Assembly (NCBI GenBank): GCA_963787895.1
Contig: CAWBEX010000008.1
Location: forward strand, 496,001 to 560,000
Direction of reading: 5' to 3'
Source of the DNA: Anderseniella sp963787895
GTDB lineage: Bacteria > Pseudomonadota > Alphaproteobacteria > Rhizobiales > Aestuariivirgaceae
Length of the DNA stretch: 64,000 nucleotides
The translations under genes were made by a program, and so were the position numbers. Positions 1 through 8,666 of the stretch are shown here, one piece after another. The notes under the pieces are model-generated. The model saw only the letters and a program-made list of their open reading frames with translations. It was not told the DNA's origin and searched no databases. The stretch's first letter is position 1. Each line of letters opens with the position of its first letter.

Positions 1-532
1 ATATCCCGGTCTGGATTAAATGCATGGCCAATTGCTCGACCGAAAACGATGAAGCCTTTAGTGGTTAGCCTTGCGATGAACATTGTGCTTCCATCTTGAA
101 CGCCTATCGGGCGCTTATTTGATGGAAACCCTAGCGCCCAGTGGCACCCAGAACTCTCCACCTCCTTCAAAACGGGGTAGCTGGGTGGGACACGGTCGCT
201 TGAAACTCCAAGAAACTTGATGAATGCAGCTTCAGCTTTTCCGATAAAAGAGCTCGCAGGATCAAAACCCGATGAAAACTCCAAAGTGCTGCCAAAGTCG
301 GGCAGGAGTGGCTCAGTTTTTCCCTTTTTTTGAGACGAACGCGCCTTTTCGACTTCCCTTTGCCAAATCGCAAGCGATTCCAGGTCTGCAACTCGACCTG
401 CATCCCATAAGTCGTCAAAGTAACATTGGCTTTGCCCGATATGAGAAGGATCATCCAGCATCACGCCGAATTCGTGGTTCCCCGAAAACAATGCTGCCTT
501 GGTCACATTGGCTGAGGTAACGAAAGCCTTGT
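1..532 (-). pseudogene. PLD-like (phospholipase D/HKD family) protein, 3' fragment cut by an insertion sequence
   Basis: Reading the minus strand from base 532 to base 1 gives one open frame of about 177 codons with no stop; it runs off the left edge. Near its start are NKAFVTSANVT and then NHEFGVMLDDPS. This resembles the end of an HKD half-site in PLD-superfamily proteins, where the H-x-K part is followed by a 'GSAN(L/V)T' turn and 'N.E.G(V).(I).D'. The upstream half, including the H-x-K residues and the start codon, is missing because the IS3 copy begins at 533. That half is not found on the far side of the IS. The family call is by motif only; the rest of the fragment is unfamiliar. Confidence 0.5.
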
Positions 533-558
533 TGACCTGCTCCCCAACTTGTACCTGG

Positions 559-1380
559 TTATAAGTTAGTCCTGTTCACGTTGTGGTCCTTTCTGGACCG
601 GGTTGCAAATTCGTTTGGGGTGAGCCCATCGAGGCTCGTATGTGGTCGGTGGTTGTTGTAGTCGGTCCTCCAGTCAGTGATGATCTGTCTTGCGTGCTTG
701 TAGCTTGTGAAGAGGTGCTCGTTGAGACACTCGTCGCGCAAGCGCCCGTTGAAGCTTTCGACCAAGCCGTTCTGCATTGGCTTGCCAGGCGCAATGTAAT
801 GCCATTCAACGCCTGTGTCCTGTTGCCAGCCGAGGATGGCATTTGATGTCAGCTCAGTTCCATTGTCACTGACCACCATGCAGGGACGGCCTCGCTGCTC
901 GGCAATCAAGTCGAGCTCTCGTGCCACACGGTGACCTGATAGCGAGTTGTCAACCACAGCAGCTAGACATTCCCGGCTGAAGTCATCGATTACGCACAGG
1001 ATACGGAACCTGCGGCCATCTACCAATGTGTCTGAGACGAAGTCCAGCGACCAGCGCTGGTTGGGGCCTTGTGGTATTGCCATAGGCGCTCGTGTTCCCA
1101 AGGCCCGCTTGCGGCCACCACGCTTGCGCACAGTAAGCCGTTCTTCCTTGTATAGCCGGTACAACTTCTTCCAGTTGATCTGAACGCCTTCACGCTTCAG
1201 CAGCAGGTGCAGACGCCTGTAGCCAAAACGCCTGCGTTCAGACGCAAGCTCATGCAATCTTGTCCTCAGACCAGCATCATCAGGTCGGGCAGACCGGTAG
1301 CGATAGACACGTGGTGTCATCCCCACCAGATCGCACGCATGGCGTTGAGAGTAACCTCTATGTTCGATGGCCCAGGACAC
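559..1380 (-). CDS. IS3-family transposase OrfB (rve integrase domain)
   Basis: 273 residues from a GTG at 1380, preceded by GGAGG. An N-terminal HTH_21-like part (RRRFGYRRLHLLL) is followed by the DDE catalytic core. The three acidic residues are visible in WSLDFVSD, VVSDNGTE and GLVESFNGRLRDE. The C-terminus has the YNNHRPHTSLDGLTP signature. The frame also extends upstream to overlap the end of orfA, as expected for an OrfAB fusion. It appears complete. Confidence 0.93.
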   Translation of the reverse strand: MSWAIEHRGYSQRHACDLVGMTPRVYRYRSARPDDAGLRTRLHELASERRRFGYRRLHLLLKREGVQINWKKLYRLYKEERLTVRKRGGRKRALGTRAPMAIPQGPNQRWSLDFVSDTLVDGRRFRILCVIDDFSRECLAAVVDNSLSGHRVARELDLIAEQRGRPCMVVSDNGTELTSNAILGWQQDTGVEWHYIAPGKPMQNGLVESFNGRLRDECLNEHLFTSYKHARQIITDWRTDYNNHRPHTSLDGLTPNEFATRSRKDHNVNRTNL

Positions 1381-1403
1381 GGCATTCCTCCTTGCACTGG
1401 GCG

Positions 1404-1670
1404 TTAGAAGTTTTTTCCGAGCATCTCACGCAACGTCGAGACATCCAACATCGCATCAGCCAGAAGCCGCTTCAGTTTGCCATTCTCTTCTTCGAGAGCC
1501 TTCAGCCGTTTGGCCTCAGACAACTCCATGCCGCCGTACTTGGAGCGCCACTTGTAGAAAGTCGCATCACTGATGCCGTGCCGACGGCACAATTCGCTGG
1601 CCGACAGTCCGGCTTGATGCTCTTTCAAGATGCCAATGATCTGTTCGTCAGAAAACCTGGATCGTCTCAT
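1404..1670 (-). CDS. IS3-family transposase OrfA
   Basis: An 88-residue HTH protein beginning MRRSRFSDEQIIGILKEH, with the 'LCRRHGISDATFYKW' helix-turn-helix and a leucine-zipper-like C-terminus (KLKRLLADAMLDVSTLREML). This is the classic OrfA of IS407-type IS3 elements. It binds the IS ends and, when fused to OrfB by -1 frameshifting, gives the active transposase. It looks intact. Confidence 0.93.
   Translation of the reverse strand: MRRSRFSDEQIIGILKEHQAGLSASELCRRHGISDATFYKWRSKYGGMELSEAKRLKALEEENGKLKRLLADAMLDVSTLREMLGKNF
1410..1416 (-). other. Programmed -1 frameshift heptamer A_AAA_AAC
   Basis: On the minus strand the end of orfA reads GGA AAA AAC TTC TAA, giving the canonical slippery heptamer A_AAA_AAC in the zero frame. 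A -1 slip enters the orfB frame, which is open from there to the orfB start. This is the usual way IS3-family elements make the OrfAB transposase. Confidence 0.8.
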
Positions 1671-1735
1671 CGTCTGTCTCCTTCTCGAAGGAACAGACTA
1701 ACCTCAAAACGAGAACAATTCAGGGGAGCAGGTCA

Positions 1736-1852
1736 AGAGCCTGATGCGGGCGTTCATTGTTGGCCGATGCGGTAAACAAGTATCCTTGCGACTTTGTAAA
1801 GAATTCGCCGCGATGTTGGCACCGAGTTCAGAAATTCTTCCCAATACAGGGT
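1736..1852. other. Short gap between the IS and the large cassette gene; possible transposase scrap
   Basis: This 117-bp stretch lies between the stop of the 956-residue gene and the IS3 right end. One minus-strand frame reads ...ANNERPHQAL, which looks like the last residues of another integrase-core transposase (typical ending NxERPHQAL). It is too short to assign. No gene is seen. Confidence 0.3.
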
Positions 1853-4723
1853 TTACAATCCAGCATCCGGATGGTTTGGATTGCCAACAAATACCCTTTG
1901 AGGGATGTCATTTTGTCGCCAGTTGAAGTAGATGCCTTCAATATTTTGATAGTTTGGATTGTTGCGCAACGATGCGCGAAGCTGATTAATATCCCGCTGT
2001 ATAAGCAGTGGCCCTGGATAATCACCCCAAGCGTGGACTTCGATATACCCTCGATCATAGACCTGCTGTTTGTACATACCATTGCCGATGGAGCTACGCC
2101 TGAGTTTGGAATAGGCGGCCATGCGGAGCGCGCCTTCCCGCAATTCCACATGCGCGGTATCCAGAAAATCCCGGGCAGCGTAATTCCACGCAGAGCGGGT
2201 GATGGTCCGCACCTCAACCTGCCGAAGTTCACCGGCAAACGGACCGCTTTTCATCAGCACCTCAAAATCAGCGGTACGTGAGGCGCGTGACGCGCGCAAC
2301 AAGCGGATCTCGCCCACTGCATCATTGGCCTGCAATTGCATCATAGTCATCATTTCACGTATTGCCGCGCGGCGATGCAAGAGGCGGCCATTTGCAAGAA
2401 TTCCCTGCATCGCGATGACTTCGCTGAGCGTATTTGGATCGATCGCGAGTTTGGGAAACCGCTGATAGGTGTCGCGAACGAAGTCGTACGCGTCGGCTGC
2501 CAAATTGCGATTTGTTTGGGTCAACATTCTTTGAACCATACGCTCGCGCAACGCATCGGCCGAGCTGTGTCGAACGGCAGCGGGCTGTTCAAGAAGTGCT
2601 TTCACCTGCGCGTTAATCCGCCGGGCCTGAGCCGGCGATGGTCGCAGGACGCGATTTCTGACGCGGATTGCTGCCAGATGTTCTGCAGCACCCGTCGGCC
2701 TGGAGACCGCCCGGGTAGACCCCACTTCTATCGTCGGCAGGAGTTTGGCGCCGGTGGTCGGAGGTGGATTAAACAGCTCGTCGAATTGACGTTTTTCCGC
2801 ATCTTGGAAGAGTTGCTCCAGGTTTTTGTACTCGAGCGGGATTTCTCCATCGCGGAGCTGGGGGCCGTCCGGCAATCCCCGCTGTTCCTGGGTTATCTGG
2901 CGTGCTGCAGAATCGTCTGCATTCTGGCCGGGATTCAACGGCCGGCGCGCCGGTGTTTCCGGCCTCGGCTTCCCGGCCATTTCAAAGAGGTCGGGTGCCC
3001 CGGTTCCCGGCTCATCGGTGCCTCGCAGAAGTTCCTTAATCGAATTGGGCTTTGCCGGGGGACTGACTCCGCGTTCACTGAGCGGCGCGGGCGAGGTCGT
3101 AGAATGTGGATCTGATACCCTGCCCCTCGGTCCATGACCGCCTTGAGGCAAGCGCCTCATCGAGCCGCCGGCGGGCCTTCGCCTGGTCAGATTTCTTGCC
3201 CGGCTGCCCAAACCTTTCACTCCTTGTCCAATCCTTCCAGCGGGCAGATTGAAAATCACCTCGATGACAAGCCAGAAGGCAGCGCTGGCGCGTTTGTCTT
3301 CATATTCGATCAGCGTCAGAGCGGGGTCAAGATCGCCGATCAGCGGTTCTGTGCCGTGTTTTCGGTGCTCTTCGAGAGCCTCTAACAGGGCCACAAACTG
3401 GAGCGAAAACCCCGCAGCCCCAACAAGTGTCGTGACTGCCGCCAGGATGCCGGCGGTCAGTACGCCGGCCCCACCAAACGTTGCGACCATCGTCGCCGCA
3501 AACAACGCGACCCCAATGACGAAGAGTGCGAAATTGGCGATGTCGGTCCATGTCCATTCATCGATGCGGCTCAATAGATCGTCGATAGCCATCCGCAATT
3601 TATTGCGATCATCTCCGGCGAGAAAGCTGGCGGAAATTTCATAAAGCGGTTTGTGTTTTCGCCAATCAATGTTGTTTGTGGATCGGTGCAGTACATCAGC
3701 CATGATGCCACGGTTCGCGTTTTCAAGGTCCGTGCAGATTTCATTGATGAGGCCGGCCAGGGCAGCATTGCGCCGCTTGACGTCGATCAGCCTCAAAATA
3801 TCAGCCAGCCGGTACGAGTTCTGCGTGTGACGCGGGATCATCAAGGCAATAGGGTGGAACTCGTAGATGTACTCTCTCAGCTCTTCTACGCCAATCGTGC
3901 CATAAAGTGTTTCGATTGCAAGGGCGCGTTTTGGAAACGGTCCTCGATTGTTTTCCGGCTTTTCTTGTTGGTTGCCGGGCAAAGACCAGGTTGGAGACCA
4001 GCGATTGAACCACTTCCAGTCGGGGATCGAAACACGTCGGGGCTCGGACATCCGCCCGAACCTATCGTTTTTCGGTATGTGGATTTCGTCTCGGAATGTG
4101 TTGAATTTTCTAAGGTCTGTGAAGGTGTCTGGCCGGAAGCGAGGTCGTAAAACCTGTTGAAATTCTTCAAATTGGTCAATGACCGTTTCCAGCGTCGGGT
4201 CCCGCATTTGATTGTGTGAAAGGATCAGCGGCAGGTCCTGCCGCGCCGCACAAAACAAGGCGAGGCTTTGGGCCAGCTCTTCATATTGAGCGGGCGTTTT
4301 ATATCTTGAGCGCAGCTTGGTGACGATCTTGGTGCGCTGTATCAAAATCTGTTCGACAAAGGATTTGGAAAATTGACGCGTCGACCGGTCGTAGTTGTTC
4401 AGATCCGCCTTATAGGCAGCAAATACGTCGTTGGAGTTGTCTTGATATTGGTTTCGAATAGCCAGCTGTTTTGCGGCCACCGGAGCATTTGCCCCCAATT
4501 CACCCTGGTCTTGAATGTGGCTTAGATAGACATCCCTCATCGCTTCGGTAAAATGCAACCGCCGCAGCGTGGGAAGGACTTCGTCATATATTCTTCGTTG
4601 GCGGGGGGAACTGAAAGCCTCAGTCTCGACCAGTTGTTCATCCCAATTTAGATATTTCGCCCGAAATGATTGGTTTCGGTTAGTGGCAGTGCTCTCTAGC
4701 CCACGTGTCTCATCAGACATCAA
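1853..4723 (-). CDS. Large multidomain protein, candidate toxin/effector with a nuclease-like C-terminus
   Basis: 956 residues, function not recognised. Visible architecture: a helical N-terminal half (1-390); a strongly hydrophobic stretch at ~394-446 with Ala/Gly-rich segments, and a shorter one at ~481-494; a Pro/Arg/Gly-rich low-complexity linker at ~515-605; a helical region; then a compact C-terminal domain (~785-956). The last part has E804, ADFEV with D819 and QVEVRTIT with E837/R839. That spacing resembles PD-(D/E)XK nucleases with Lys replaced by Arg. The start overlaps the preceding gene's 3' end by 11 bp (stop 4713, start 4723), implying translational coupling. The hydrophobic-hairpin, linker and C-terminal-domain order resembles colicin-like or polymorphic toxins. 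That is inference; no secretion signal is evident. Confidence 0.55.
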   Translation of the reverse strand: MMSDETRGLESTATNRNQSFRAKYLNWDEQLVETEAFSSPRQRRIYDEVLPTLRRLHFTEAMRDVYLSHIQDQGELGANAPVAAKQLAIRNQYQDNSNDVFAAYKADLNNYDRSTRQFSKSFVEQILIQRTKIVTKLRSRYKTPAQYEELAQSLALFCAARQDLPLILSHNQMRDPTLETVIDQFEEFQQVLRPRFRPDTFTDLRKFNTFRDEIHIPKNDRFGRMSEPRRVSIPDWKWFNRWSPTWSLPGNQQEKPENNRGPFPKRALAIETLYGTIGVEELREYIYEFHPIALMIPRHTQNSYRLADILRLIDVKRRNAALAGLINEICTDLENANRGIMADVLHRSTNNIDWRKHKPLYEISASFLAGDDRNKLRMAIDDLLSRIDEWTWTDIANFALFVIGVALFAATMVATFGGAGVLTAGILAAVTTLVGAAGFSLQFVALLEALEEHRKHGTEPLIGDLDPALTLIEYEDKRASAAFWLVIEVIFNLPAGRIGQGVKGLGSRARNLTRRRPAGGSMRRLPQGGHGPRGRVSDPHSTTSPAPLSERGVSPPAKPNSIKELLRGTDEPGTGAPDLFEMAGKPRPETPARRPLNPGQNADDSAARQITQEQRGLPDGPQLRDGEIPLEYKNLEQLFQDAEKRQFDELFNPPPTTGAKLLPTIEVGSTRAVSRPTGAAEHLAAIRVRNRVLRPSPAQARRINAQVKALLEQPAAVRHSSADALRERMVQRMLTQTNRNLAADAYDFVRDTYQRFPKLAIDPNTLSEVIAMQGILANGRLLHRRAAIREMMTMMQLQANDAVGEIRLLRASRASRTADFEVLMKSGPFAGELRQVEVRTITRSAWNYAARDFLDTAHVELREGALRMAAYSKLRRSSIGNGMYKQQVYDRGYIEVHAWGDYPGPLLIQRDINQLRASLRNNPNYQNIEGIYFNWRQNDIPQRVFVGNPNHPDAGL

Positions 4724-6964
4724 CGTCTACCGAACCGTCTCCGAGGCCGGTAATCTCTATGGTTTTGTCAACGTCAGGATCGTCCAGATCATCTATGTCG
4801 AGCAAACGGGCACGTCGATCCGCTTCAAGTTCGGCCATGCGTGCGTCAGCCCGCGCCTTCTGCATATCGTATCCGCGGTGCCGCAGCTTGAAGTCTTCAA
4901 GCAGCGGGTGGGTGCCTGGCAGGGCCTCAATGAAAAGTTGTCCCGTCGGCACGATCACTTCCGTTTCGCGCTCAATGCCCAACTGAATTACCTGCTCTGC
5001 CCAGTCGCAGATTTCCTGCTGCTCCTCTTTGGTGAGGTCGTCACGCTCCAGCAGGCATGTGGCAAGGGCCAGCGCTTCCTCGCTCGTTGGAACCAAAACC
5101 GACAGGTCCGGATCGCCAATTCCAAAGCCGGTGTCCATATAATCCTGCAACATGAAATCGGTCAGCGCATTGGATTCCTTAAGCCGGAATACGACATAAT
5201 TGCCGCGGAAACCGAGGATTTGGTCCAGATCAGCCACCTGATGCAGCTTTCGTTTCTCACCCAGCTTTGCCGCGGGCATTTCGATCCGCCCGGAAATAGA
5301 CGGTGCGTTAAGCACCGATGGAGGTGGTGGTCCGGGCACGCTAAGTGAAATATCTTCGGCCGGGACATATATTGGATCGCCCGAAGGTTCAGGCCATTCG
5401 ATATCCAGATCATAAAGCCGCAGATAACGCTGATCGGAATGTTCTTTAGTCCAGATAGATTGCATGTAGTGTATGATGTTGGCGCGAACGTGCAGGATCA
5501 GCTGATCAATTTGTATCCGGCGATTGAGACGGCGACGGACCGCGGCAATATATTTCTCAGTTGAGATCCCCAAAGCGTTTGAGGCCTCTTGTAACTGCCG
5601 CTCGACCCGGGCGAGGTCTGCTTCTTTCCATTCCAGGATCTGTTGGGCCATTTCATCGGTCGGTTTCTTGCCCGCAATTGCTCCTGACGCCGCTCCGAGC
5701 AACCCATCGCCAAGAAACTGAAAAGGCTCGCCATTCAACAAACCATCAAGGCTCGTCAAATCGTTCCAGGAGGGCAGCCCCAGCAGATGCATCGCGTCGT
5801 TTTGAACTTCGTCAGCTTGTCGCTGAGCCGCTTCCGCGCCCTTTCGGGCGGCAACTGCAATGTCCATCCTGGCCTGTTCTCGAAAGGCCACATGCGCGCT
5901 CATTTGACTCTTTAGGCGATCCACCACGGCCATCTGAACTTTCCACTGGGCCTCAAAAATTTCAGTGGCGAATTCGAACCCGGCCATGTCTTCGGTCAGC
6001 ATGTCCAGGACCGGGACCAATGCAGGGTCGAGCACGGCCTCGCGTATTATCCAATCATTTTCGATCAGGAAGGCTTCGTTGATTTCATGCGGGGCAGGGA
6101 CATCGAATGCGACCATGACCACCGGAACTGCATCGTAAACACTTTGCGACACTTCGAAGCGGCGCTGAAGCTCATAAAAAAGGTACGTGACTGTTAGTTC
6201 ACTGTTCGGGATTCGAAATTTCACAGAGTCTCGACATCTTCGCGTTCAAATTTGTCGGAAGAGGACAGTTCGAGCTTGTGCTCGTACCTACTCCTGCGCG
6301 CTCTCGCGAGTTGCCTCGCGCAGAAGCTTTTTTACCTTGCCAGCCTCTGACGTCTGCTCCGCAGCGAACTGCTGCCGCCATTCAGCTCCAACCATTCCCC
6401 AAATTTGAGGCTCGCGTCTCCGTCCAGCTTTGCGGCCATTTTTCGGCTCGCCTTATCGGTAATCTCACTCTCCGCACGGGCGATGATCTTTTCCGAGCTT
6501 GTTTTCTTGCGCAGTCTTGAGGTGGTTGTGGACGATTTATCCTCGGTCGTGCGCGTCTGCGTCCAGCTGATGTCTCTGCGCTCATTGGGGGCAAGTGGCA
6601 GGGTTCCGGCCAGATCGCCAGCCTGATAATTAAGCGGCTGCCAACGTTGCCTGTAGGTGGTCACAATCCCAAAATTGTAGGTATCAGGCTTAAATACATC
6701 GAACTGATAAGGCTCAACGATGCGTTTCTTGATAGAAGTAATCAGGTCATCGACACGCCCGATTTTTGACGCTGAACGGGCATTTGCGACCAACTCGAGG
6801 GCACGCGAACTGGCCCAGTTCGAATTATACGCGTCTTCGATTGTAAGATCCGGCGGCAACCATTCTTCCGGCGCGGTCTGAAACCCAGCGCGATTGGACA
6901 CCAGCAAAACAGCAGGGTTGTCATCTTCCAGGTCGTATCTGTCAAAAAGTTCATTGGTTGGCAT
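4713..6964 (-). pseudogene. Large coiled-coil protein of unknown function, interrupted by about three frameshifts
   Basis: One ancestral gene of ~750 codons seems to be split. The 5' part (6964-6332) begins MPTNELFDRYDLEDDN and contains YRQRWQPLNYQAGDLAGTLP, then a Ser/Thr/Lys-rich stretch. The 3' part (6224-4713, from a GTG) has ELTVTYLFYELQRRFEVS, a long helical and coiled-coil middle and an acidic Asp-rich tail. Between them coding-like sequence continues in alternating frames: EQTSEAGKVKKLLREATRE, then YEHKLELSSSDKFEREDVET, then RIPNSELTVTYLF. This needs at least three single-base shifts between ~6390 and ~6215. The 3' part could still be made as a 503-residue protein. It sits between the 442- and 956-residue genes in one operon. 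Family not recognised. Confidence 0.55.
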
Positions 6965-6984
6965 TGGGTGTCCCTAACAATGAA

Positions 6985-8313
6985 TTACGTTGATGGCGGC
7001 GGGTCCCAAGAAAACCGGTTTGCGTAGAAGGCACGCACCATGGAATCTACCCGAAACAGGAATAAGATTTCTTCGCGTTCAATTGGCGATAACTTTGACC
7101 AATTTGCACTGACTTCCGGTAGCCATCCGGCAATCTCAGTAGGGGCCACCATTTCGCTGGTTGCAGCGCCAACAAGTTCTTCGATGGCGGCGATCGCTTC
7201 GACGAGCTCTTCTTTCTCGTTCAGCATCTGTTGAAGTGCCTCGTCTGCACCGTCGAACGACATCTCTTCAACCAGTTCCTCGTAGAGCTTGCTGATGTCC
7301 TGTTCCAAATTCTTGTCGAAGACGCCGGTCCAGGTGTCCTCCCAGGCGACCTGCAGCGTATTGACATGGTAATACGCCGTCGCGTCCGCCGGCCCGGTTG
7401 GCAACGTGTTCGCCAGATTTCGCGTCACGTCCTCGTGGTCGGGCCTTTCGTCTGATGAGTGGGAAGCATTGTTTGCAGAATTTACCTGTGCTTCCCGCTT
7501 ATTTCCTGACTTCAACATGTCCAGACGGTGTCGGGAGGTGCACTTATACAAGTAGTGTTCGTAGGGCGCCTTTTTTCGGGTAACGCGCAATTCGTCCAGG
7601 GCGTTGCGCAATTCTTCGGAATTAAGGGCCTGTTTTTTTCCAGGATCAGTGACCAGATCAAAACCTTCTCGAACGACCACACCGCGACGTTTCTTGGTGT
7701 TCTGGTTAAGTCGGTTCAGCCCGCGGTCCCTTATCTCCGTCAAACGGAGCGTCGACTCGCCGTCCCATGGAATAAACGTCCCGATTTGACGCCTCAATTT
7801 CGGACGCTGGCCCAGATACCGGTGCGCCAGCAATTTCCCTTTTTTCCTTCCCTCCATGCGCCTTCGGATAACGCCGCTGATCGCACGGTAGGTCTGTTCA
7901 CGGAGCTGACCATCTACTGCCTGGCGACGAGTCAAATACCCGGCATATTGAGACTTGGGGAAAAATCCGTTGGATTCATTACCCCCTTCGTCACCACCAG
8001 ATCCTGTTGGATCAATCTCCAAGGAGATGGCCATGGAAAGCGGCACGGAAGACAGTGCGGTTGGGAGCGATCGGAATATGATCGTCCCCTCGTTTTTTAT
8101 GGACATGGCCATCAGACCGACAATTGCCGAACCCTGCAGCGTCTTGTTCTCAAATGTCCAACGGCCTCCCGCGTCAGTATGGCCTTGCGAGACTTTTGGA
8201 GCGCTTTCCCACGCTGTTTCTTTCGGGTCCGCGCTATTGAAGCGAACCACCGCGACAGGCATTTCCGCTGCTGGTGACCCATCTGGTTTAATAAACCGGA
8301 TTTTCGATTTCAT
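6985..8313 (-). CDS. Conserved-looking protein of unknown function, first gene of the cassette
   Basis: 442 residues. The N-terminal ~100 residues look like a beta-rich Ig or carboxypeptidase-regulatory type module (IRFIKPDGSPAAEMPVAVV, then GHTDAGGRWTFENKTL). The middle is basic and Arg/Lys-rich, and the C-terminal third is acidic and helical (ISKLYEELVEEMSFDGADEA, then EELVEAIAAIEELVG). No catalytic motif is evident and there is no signal peptide. It ends 21 bp before the next gene, so 8313 to 1853 reads as one minus-strand transcription unit. Its ATG lies directly next to a 13-bp tandem duplication, and no strong Shine-Dalgarno sequence is visible. Confidence 0.6.
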   Translation of the reverse strand: MKSKIRFIKPDGSPAAEMPVAVVRFNSADPKETAWESAPKVSQGHTDAGGRWTFENKTLQGSAIVGLMAMSIKNEGTIIFRSLPTALSSVPLSMAISLEIDPTGSGGDEGGNESNGFFPKSQYAGYLTRRQAVDGQLREQTYRAISGVIRRRMEGRKKGKLLAHRYLGQRPKLRRQIGTFIPWDGESTLRLTEIRDRGLNRLNQNTKKRRGVVVREGFDLVTDPGKKQALNSEELRNALDELRVTRKKAPYEHYLYKCTSRHRLDMLKSGNKREAQVNSANNASHSSDERPDHEDVTRNLANTLPTGPADATAYYHVNTLQVAWEDTWTGVFDKNLEQDISKLYEELVEEMSFDGADEALQQMLNEKEELVEAIAAIEELVGAATSEMVAPTEIAGWLPEVSANWSKLSPIEREEILFLFRVDSMVRAFYANRFSWDPPPST

Positions 8314-8314
8314 C

Positions 8315-8340
8315 TTAATTACTCGAATTAATTACTCGAA
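8315..8340. repeat. 13-bp perfect tandem duplication at the cassette promoter
   Basis: TTAATTACTCGAA occurs twice head to tail (8315-8327 and 8328-8340), immediately upstream of the ATG at 8313 on the minus strand. It lies where the leader or ribosome-binding region of the first cassette gene would be. It could be an operator or a slippage product. Confidence 0.75.
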
Positions 8341-8666
8341 TACTGACCCTTTGTAGAAGAGTAAATCATCGACAGCTAGTTTTGGCAATTCAGAAGTGGC
8401 TTGGGAAATCTGAACATCGGGGATAAGTGGATTTTCAGTTTTTAAACGGCATGCTTTGCCGACCACAGGAAAATCATCATGACCTAACGTCCCAGTCGCA
8501 ACCACACACGTGTCTTCGAATTAAAAATCGCGCTTGCCGCTATTCGTTGACGATGGGCCAAAAACACACCCTTATGCAATCAACCTACAATGTTCCATGG
8601 GCGCTGATGGGCAACAGATCGTATCACTTTGGTACAGTTGCTTTTATCTTGCTCTCAAACCGCCGA
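8341..8666. other. Intergenic, no gene seen
   Basis: This 326-bp gap, A+T-richer than its neighbours, lies between the cassette start and the broken integrase. It should contain the minus-strand promoter of the cassette. No tRNA, convincing coding frame or strong hairpin was found. Confidence 0.4.

Larger units (their letters stand above)
533..1735 (-). mobile_element. IS3-family insertion sequence (IS407-like), 1203 bp
   Basis: The ends are inverted copies of TGACCTGCTCCCC (533-545 and, inverted, 1723-1735), with the TG...CA termini usual for IS3-family elements. Inside are orfA and orfB on the minus strand, in different frames and joined by a slippery heptamer. Length and layout fit the IS407 group. 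The four bases outside each end (ttgt on the left, agag on the right) do not match. There is therefore no visible target duplication, and sequence next to one end has probably been deleted or rearranged after insertion. Confidence 0.9.

Noticed and set aside
576..1380. Several plus-strand frames across the IS3 copy
   Set aside because: They are antisense shadows of orfA/orfB with no family features.
2199..3644. Long plus-strand frames (up to 259 codons) opposite the 956-residue gene
   Set aside because: They overlap a longer minus-strand gene with coherent domain layout; their translations are Arg/Cys-rich and irregular.
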